From Saccoglossus kowalevskii (taxonomy: Eukaryota > Hemichordata > Enteropneusta > Harrimaniidae): a stretch of DNA of 24,973 nt. The notes under the pieces were generated by a model. The model was not told the origin of the DNA. It ran no database searches and saw nothing but the letters and a program-made list of their open reading frames with translations. Below, one piece after another: positions 19,444 through 24,973 of this stretch (position 1 is the stretch's first letter; each line of letters opens with the position of its first letter). The translations under genes and the position numbers were made by a program. The stretch lies in assembly GCF_000003605.2 (NCBI RefSeq), contig NW_003108588.1, forward strand, positions 26,967 to 51,939. The letters run 5' to 3'.

Positions 19444-19767
19444 CTGCAAGAGGTTTATGTTAGCAGGGCAGTATGTCAATAATTAAATGGTGTATCTAGG
19501 GTATCTAGCCATGTGCTTTATTTAATGTAAGATCTCATAACACTTGTGTTGCTGATAAGTGTACAAGTCTAGGACTATGCTATCGTAGACTTTGCCATGT
19601 TGTACCAATTTACATTGTAACTATGGTAACAGATATTTAAATAGAGTTTGTTTCAATTACGTCACTAAGCATTACATTATTTAATTAATTATTCATTAGT
19701 ACATTTGATTAGGACAAACAAATGAGTACACAAAAACTTAAATAACAGCAAAGTACTGCAGTTTGGG

Positions 19768-19961
19768 TTAAATAAAGTCTTCATCATCCACACTTGTCCT
19801 TGTTTGATTTCTTTCACATGCTTTACCACGTACTATGGTTGTGACAATACTATTTTCATTAGGATCTTGTAATCGTGACATATGCTGTAAGGGTCCCTTG
19901 TAACATAAATGTGTGTTTATTTTTTGAAATATCACATGCACAATATCTTGATCTAAATAAC
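19768..19961 (-). CDS. Weak terminal-exon candidate, minus strand
   Basis: On the minus strand an acceptor-like gtcttgttatttag is followed by a 194-nt open frame to TAA. It ends ACERNQTRTSVDDEDFI and includes LQHMSRLQDPNENSIVTTIV. The acidic, soluble-looking tail reads like a protein C-terminus, but no domain is recognised, no canonical poly(A) signal follows closely, and upstream exons were not found. It would not join the candidate at 19381 unless another donor were used. Confidence 0.25.
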
Positions 19962-19974
19962 AAGACACATTCAT

Positions 19975-21180
19975 AGATTCTCAACTGTGGATTAAAATAT
20001 GTGAAAGGATTGGTGTAATAATTACAATAAATTTGTTAAACTAAAATAGAATCGAAGCGATTGTTGTTTTCACAACACATTTATTAAAGGTGGTGGTTGT
20101 AGCCAATTTACAACATCATTTAGTCACATGACCCATGACCTATGGTCATGTGGCAGGGCAAAGTTCACATGTACAGAGACAACTGATGGAAATGTTTGAA
20201 GACACCAAAAGCTTCTCTCTTACAATTTGACTCTGAAAGGTGACTTTTATCTCTTAATTCACATCAATCTGTACATAGAATTGACACCACCATATGAATT
20301 CAACCATAAAACTTACTGTAAACACTATGGCAGTTCCATGTTATGAATTGAAATGATGAGACTGTGGATGCGTGGTTTGACAATCCTGATGATATGTCTG
20401 CTGAATATATATTAATGAAAGTCAAACAAATAATGAATACAGCACTGTTGTGATGATGATATAAGATAGATAGGTAACAGCTTTATTACAACCGTGTAGA
20501 AAATTTTACATTTCTAATTTGGTGTTTAAAATGTAATGAAGTTAATAATGAATAACTAAAAAAAAGTAAGTAGGCGAATTTATTGTAATGATAATGAAGA
20601 TAAAATGTTACAATGTATCTAGTTATTATATATCTTTATATCTACTTTCTTGTTCTTTGTACTTGTCCTCTTTCTACATCCTGTTGTATTGATACTGATC
20701 CATTTTCATTATTCCTAAAATCACTTCCTTATTATTGTCACAGTATTCTCCTCACCCTATGATAACTATGTTATAAATAAAAAGTGCAAAGACCGAACTA
20801 AAATATTTTCTGTGAGTGGGGTAATCATGTATATTGTCAGCGGTTGCCGTGATTCAGCTCTTAAATATTTAATAGATCTTTATCTTGACGCCGCATACCT
20901 TATGTTGCTGTACCTTTTCATGTGTGAATATGGCAAACAAAACTATTTCTGTAAAATCTGCATTAGCTAGGAGCTGTGGTTTCTAGTAAAACGATACAAT
21001 ACAACAGAGGGGATACAGCTTCTATTAGAGCATTCATAAATACGAAAAATTATGAATTTTTATTCTCAATTGTTCAGAAAGAATAGGTGTAACTCTATTA
21101 GGGTTGCGGTTTTTAATACAGATTTTACGGGGGTGATCATTTTTGCATTCAATGTGTCCTTTAAGCTGATATGCACCACC
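19975..21180. other. AT-rich intergenic stretch
   Basis: No gene evident on either strand. Short open frames lack codon or domain signal. A GGTCATG-rich palindromic patch (CATGACC-CATGACC-TATGGTCATG) lies at about 20127-20152. Confidence 0.4.
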
Positions 21181-21181
21181 C

Positions 21182-21212
<31 letters not shown>
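21181..21212. repeat. (CA)n microsatellite
   Basis: About 16 CA units with one CG interruption. Confidence 0.95.
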
Positions 21213-21217
<5 letters not shown>

Positions 21218-21706
21218 TTGTGACAGAACTAGTTACAATTCTTTCCTGTCATACCAAATATACACTTTGATATATAATAATCTTGAAAAACATTCTAATA
21301 TATGTATAGAATTTGTGAATTGGTCAAAAGAAATTTCCATTTCATGAGAAAATTAGGTGTGTGGCACAGCAGTTCAGTTTGTGTCTTCAGAAGTTCTCTA
21401 TACAATCAGCAGTCGCAAGCTGACCTAAATTGAGTTTTTGGGATTTTGACTCAATATCTCTACAGAATCTGTTTTATTAGAGAGCACATTTTGCAATCTA
21501 ACAGCTTGTACATGGCTTTTTTGTTTGCATACATTCAATTCAATTTAAAAAAAAGTTAAAAATTAATAACAATATGAAATATCCAAATAATTTATATTAT
21601 TTACATTGTGACTGTGGTCTTTGACTTTTGTACTGCCAAGTTAAATGTCAAGCCTATATTTAGATCATATATAATGAACCCTTTCTGACGTGTATCTCTC
21701 TTGCAG

Positions 21707-21826
21707 ACACGTTCAGTATATATGGAAGAACTGGATAGTATATCCATGGCAACCCCATCATGCCCCTTCATTATGCCAAAAGTCGTCCACGTCACTGGAA
21801 CATTTTACGAAGTGGGATATCAAATT
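21707..21826 (+). CDS. Gene 2 first coding exon
   Basis: The acceptor is gtatctctcttgcag and the donor CAAATT|GTAAGT, phase 0. The coding part starts at ATG 21722 (35 codons); a second in-frame Met lies at 21746. Bases 21707-21721 are probably 5'UTR, because the same frame has a TGA just before the acceptor, although a coding upstream exon is not excluded. Confidence 0.8.
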
Positions 21827-24291
21827 GTAAGTTGACGATTCAAATGTGAACATGTCATGTATGAAATAAAACCAATGATTTGATCAGACTTGTATGTATA
21901 TGCAGGGAAGATCTCATCTGGCATCTTCTTTTTTTAGGTTACTGCTTCTAGTTCTATCATCATGTTCTCTTCTGCTTCTCCATCTGGTTTGAATCTTAGT
22001 CATAAAGGCATTTGAAACCATAGTCAACTTTCATCACTTTTCACAACATTTTTTTTTTTTCATATTTGTTCAAAAATGTTGATCAAGAACTGTAGCCAAG
22101 AGAAATTATTGATTTCAAAATTATCAAAAATTTTTTAGAAAAATACAAAATTATGACACTCAAAGGATTAAATATTTTATGTTACTCTCCTCAGAAATTG
22201 TAGCAAGTATTTTTGGTAAAACTTTAATAAGAGTTTTTATGTTTTCATTGATCAGCTAATGATGTCAGGTTTAAAATTGAGTGAGTGGAGTGGATGAAAT
22301 TTCTCAAAATAACCTGAGGTTTCTTAGGACCTGACAAGAATAAGTGAAATTTTCTCACCGACACCTGTATCTGCTACAAATTTTGCTTAAAAAAATGGCT
22401 GCCAGTCATCCATCTTTGATTGAATCCAATATTGCATTTTCATTGTACATGTGTAGAAAGTATGCACCAAATGCAAATGCACACAAGTCTCAATCTGAGC
22501 AGGTATTGATAAAAACAAAGAATTATTTAATAATTTATTTGCAGGGCGTTATTTTTCGTGAGAGGATCTCCAACTTCTTTGCTGACCTGACCTTGGTACA
22601 AGAAATACTCTTACCATTCTCTGAAACTGAGAAAGGTTCTGAGATTTACGAGGACTATCTTAAAGCAGCAAAGACAGTGTTTCCTCAGTATGTACAAGAA
22701 ATGCAAGGAATGTCCGATGCCACTGATGTACCATTCAAACAGGTACCCCGTCTTCATTACATATTCATAGAAAAATACATAAAAATGTGCTATATTTTGA
22801 ATCCAAATTGTGGCGAAATGGTAGCATTAAAGTCATCAACGATAAGGTTTATTTTATCTGACCTGTACTGACACTAACTTCAAAACTATAATTTATAAAA
22901 GCAATTTATCATTATTATTATGTTGAAAGTGTAGCTGCTGTATTATTGGTGGTATTAGCCTGGTTGAAAAACCCCATATGCTTTTCTTGATAAAACATAA
23001 GTTTATAGTGACTATTATATTCATTCCTCGAATTTTAATATTCAGTTGCTTTATTTTCTGTATTCTATCAACAGGTGTTTCTTCTTCACATAAGCCATGA
23101 GTTAATGTTGCTAGGGCAGGGTGGTCCTGCAATTCTAGGCTGTATGAATATATTAGTGAATTACGAAGAAGAGTCTGGGGCACGGCAGGTAAATTGTTAA
23201 TTAATGGATAATATTGGATTGCTGTGATCACATGTTTCCTGTTGGAATAATTCTAAATGTTTGTTGTATAGCATAGAATAGTGTCTTTGGAGAACAGTGA
23301 CATTAAATAAGTTTGTCCGGGTGCTATCAAAGTTTCAAAATCAAACAATGAGAAAATATAGAGAACAAAATGATAATATTTAAGCAAAGTAATGTAATGT
23401 ACTGTACTGGTGTAACAGGTTTTGATTATGGGGGACAACATTTTAGCTCACTTAACAGGTGGATGTTTTGCAGTATGAGCTCTCTTTCTATGTCTTTAAA
23501 TACATTGACTAAATATAAAATAATGTATTTGATGTTTTTATGTTTTGATGAGTTCATTTTAGTGTTTTCTTACAGAGGGTTAACTGATAAATTTTACCTG
23601 CGTTTTTCTGTTTTATTGTTTCCATGCACTTTGGCCTCCATTGACATCTATAATACATTAAAATATGACCCTTGACCCTTTGAAGATCAACTGAAAGTCA
23701 ACTTTGTTTCCTATGACAAATAAACCTACATAATGTTTTTCTTTAATTTTATGTTCATTTGATCCAAAATAAATTAAAAACTTGATGAAAAATACATAAA
23801 AATTTGCAAAATTTTGACCCAAAATTTTGGCGGAAACCATTTTGACATTCAACATGTTAATGCTTACCAGTATCAAGTTAGTAATGTTGTATGAAACGCA
23901 TTTTTTTTTCAATGTATATAAAACTCACTTTAAAAATTAATTAAAATTTTTTCAAATAATTCAGCCATCATGAAGAAAAATTATTTACTCATGATGAATT
24001 AATTAATTGAAGAATAGTTTGAATAACACATTACCATAAATAATTACTCTACACATGTTTATTAGGTGCTGATTGGACGTAATGAAGATGCCCCCACAGT
24101 AATGAAGGAACATGCTTACATACTGGAGGCAGAAATCAGCGAACCTGATAAGCCTTGGCGTAATGAAAATTTCACTGCATATACGTACCTAGGTATGATA
24201 CCTGGACTGTGCTATGGTTTTAACTCGCATGGTTTGGCATTCTCAGCCACTGCCGTCTTCCCTCAGAACGTACTGACAGGAGTCACATCAC
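21707..24291 (+). CDS. Gene 2: C45/Tan-like Ntn hydrolase, 3'-partial, 4 exons in window
   Basis: The exons are 21707-21826 (ATG at 21722), 22545-22742, 23075-23188 and 24066-24291, and the gene continues beyond the window. The first ATG follows an in-frame TGA upstream of the acceptor and gives MEELDSISMATPSCPFIMPK followed by VVHVTGTFYEVGYQI. The GT-YEVG-QIG-x-FR-RI entry is the N-terminal signature of the family. Next come VFLLH, a Gly-Cys (AILGCMNILV) as candidate autoprocessing site and nucleophile, GRNEDAP, and FTAYTY-G-IPG...FNSHGLAFSATAVFP. Exon lengths match gene 1. The Asn seen in gene 1 (TMNAVFP) is Thr here (SATAVFP). No signal peptide is visible, so a cytosolic location is likely. 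Substrate unknown. Confidence 0.88.
22545..22742 (+). CDS. Gene 2 second coding exon
   Basis: 198 nt, phase 0 at both ends, acceptor aatttatttgcag and donor AAACAG|GTACCC. It encodes GVIFRERISNFF, a helical middle ending YVQEMQGMSD, then ATDVPFKQ, and aligns over its full length with gene 1 exon A. A longer open frame (22344-22871) is this exon read through into both introns. Confidence 0.88.
22770..23850. repeat. Dispersed ~60-bp repeat in two gene 2 introns
   Basis: gaaaaatacataaaaatgtg at 22770 and gaaaaatacataaaaatttg at 23787 each start a ~60-bp block with -attttga-cc-aaattttggcg-aa. The two copies sit in consecutive introns in direct orientation. The rest of these introns is AT-rich and unassigned. 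Confidence 0.6.
23075..23188 (+). CDS. Gene 2 third coding exon, candidate Gly-Cys cleavage site
   Basis: 114 nt, phase 0, between acceptor ctatcaacag and donor CGGCAG|GTAAAT. It encodes VFLLHISHELMLLGQGGPAI, then LGCMNILVNYEEESGARQ. Gly-Cys within LGCMNIL is placed as in autocatalytic C45 enzymes. Confidence 0.88.
24066..24291 (+). CDS. Gene 2 fourth coding exon
   Basis: 226 nt, phase 0 in and phase 1 out, acceptor catgtttattag, donor TCAC|GTATGT. It encodes VLIGRNEDAPTV, FTAYTYLGMIPGLCYGFNSH, then GLAFSATAVFPQNVLTGVTS. The phase-1 donor corresponds to gene 1 exon C, so the remaining exons should lie right of the window. Confidence 0.88.
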
Positions 24292-24973
24292 GTATGTTAA
24301 GTTCAATAGATTTATAACAAAATCTGATTTAAAAGTGTCAATTATATATGAATTGTATATAAACACACAATGTCTTTTATGTATCCTAATATTCTGTGTG
24401 TGACCCGTAGTGAACATGACATGTTTATACATGACATTTAATTCAATGCAAAAGATTGTGTTCGATGTAAACCATGGAAAACGTTCAAATGTGACGTCTG
24501 CAATCTCTATTGTGTCAATGTCGGTGACGTTTAGTTTATCCCAGATACATATGTGTTTTTGGAATTAATGCAGGTAATACAGAAATGGTAAATTATATTG
24601 CTTCAATGCAAGATTTCTAATAATATAGTATCTAAGGTAACATGATACAAACATGATCAAAGAAAGCTTAGAAAGAACTCCCGTGTGCTGAGAGTATTAA
24701 AGACACATTAAAAATTAATTCAAAATTACTTGTACATGAGATATTGATAGAAAAGCTGAAAACTAATTATGTACATCAGGTAACTAATATGAACAGAACA
24801 GAACAAAAAAATTATGAATTATTATGCTAATTAGAGAATTAATATGAACAAATTTTAACCCCAAATTAATCAGGCCTGTCTATTGTCCTAGAGCATTTAT
24901 GTACCAAATTTTATTCAAATGTGATGATCAGTAATTGAGATATCAGTGTTAATTAATTTAGTTAATTAGGAGA
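24292..24973. other. Gene 2 intron running off the window
   Basis: No exon equivalent to gene 1 exon D (RYIANRMLL-type) is found in these 680 bases. Sequence is AT-rich without a clear repeat. Confidence 0.5.

Noticed and set aside
22344-22871. Single 175-codon plus-strand gene
   Set aside because: Only 22545-22742 is coding; the ends are intron read-through past clear AG and GT splice sites.

Overview
This is an AT-rich animal nuclear window. It has multi-exon genes with GT-AG introns, intronic minisatellites, short DNA transposons and decayed non-LTR retrotransposons. The gene family and the repeat style fit a marine invertebrate, perhaps a lophotrochozoan such as a mollusc, but I cannot name the species.

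The gene content is two plus-strand paralogues of the peptidase C45 / acyl-CoA:6-aminopenicillanic-acid acyltransferase-like family, the Ntn hydrolases that include insect Tan (beta-alanyl-dopamine/carcinine hydrolase). Gene 1 occupies about 200-7243. Seven coding exons with consistent splice phases lead to a stop codon and a poly(A) signal at 7522; its first coding exon lies left of the window. Gene 2 starts at 21722 and leaves the window after its fourth coding exon (24291). The shared exons have the same lengths (198 and 114 nt, then 223 versus 226 nt) and the same phases, so the pair is a tandem duplication. Each copy departs from the family pattern at a different functional position.

The introns of gene 1 hold a 26-bp minisatellite (661-1038), a 50-bp tandem array that begins 12 nt past a splice donor (2531-2940), a foldback (2095-2220), a 651-bp TA-flanked MITE-like element (4725-5375), and a roughly 40-bp array (6237-6514) whose last unit forms the splice acceptor and start of the next exon.

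The 14.5 kb between the genes is mostly mobile DNA: an inverted repeat (7711-8179); a 1.05-kb element made of three 320-bp modules sitting between copies of a 91-bp tandem repeat (8197-9514); a decayed LINE reverse-transcriptase ORF (about 9683-11990) split by a minus-strand L1-ORF1-like retrocopy with an 11-15 bp target-site duplication and a 50-N assembly gap; two diverged TTAA-flanked elements head to head sharing one TTAA (13041-14060); and a 91-nt strong hairpin (16142-16232). From 14.1 to 21.7 kb I see no convincing gene, only two weak minus-strand exon candidates and a possible 5' exon for gene 2.

I found no CRISPR array, rRNA, tRNA or prokaryote-like operon, and no clear new biological system. 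The most unusual items are the exon-linked intron array, the nested retrotransposon, the head-to-head TTAA pair, and the catalytic-motif differences between the two paralogues.
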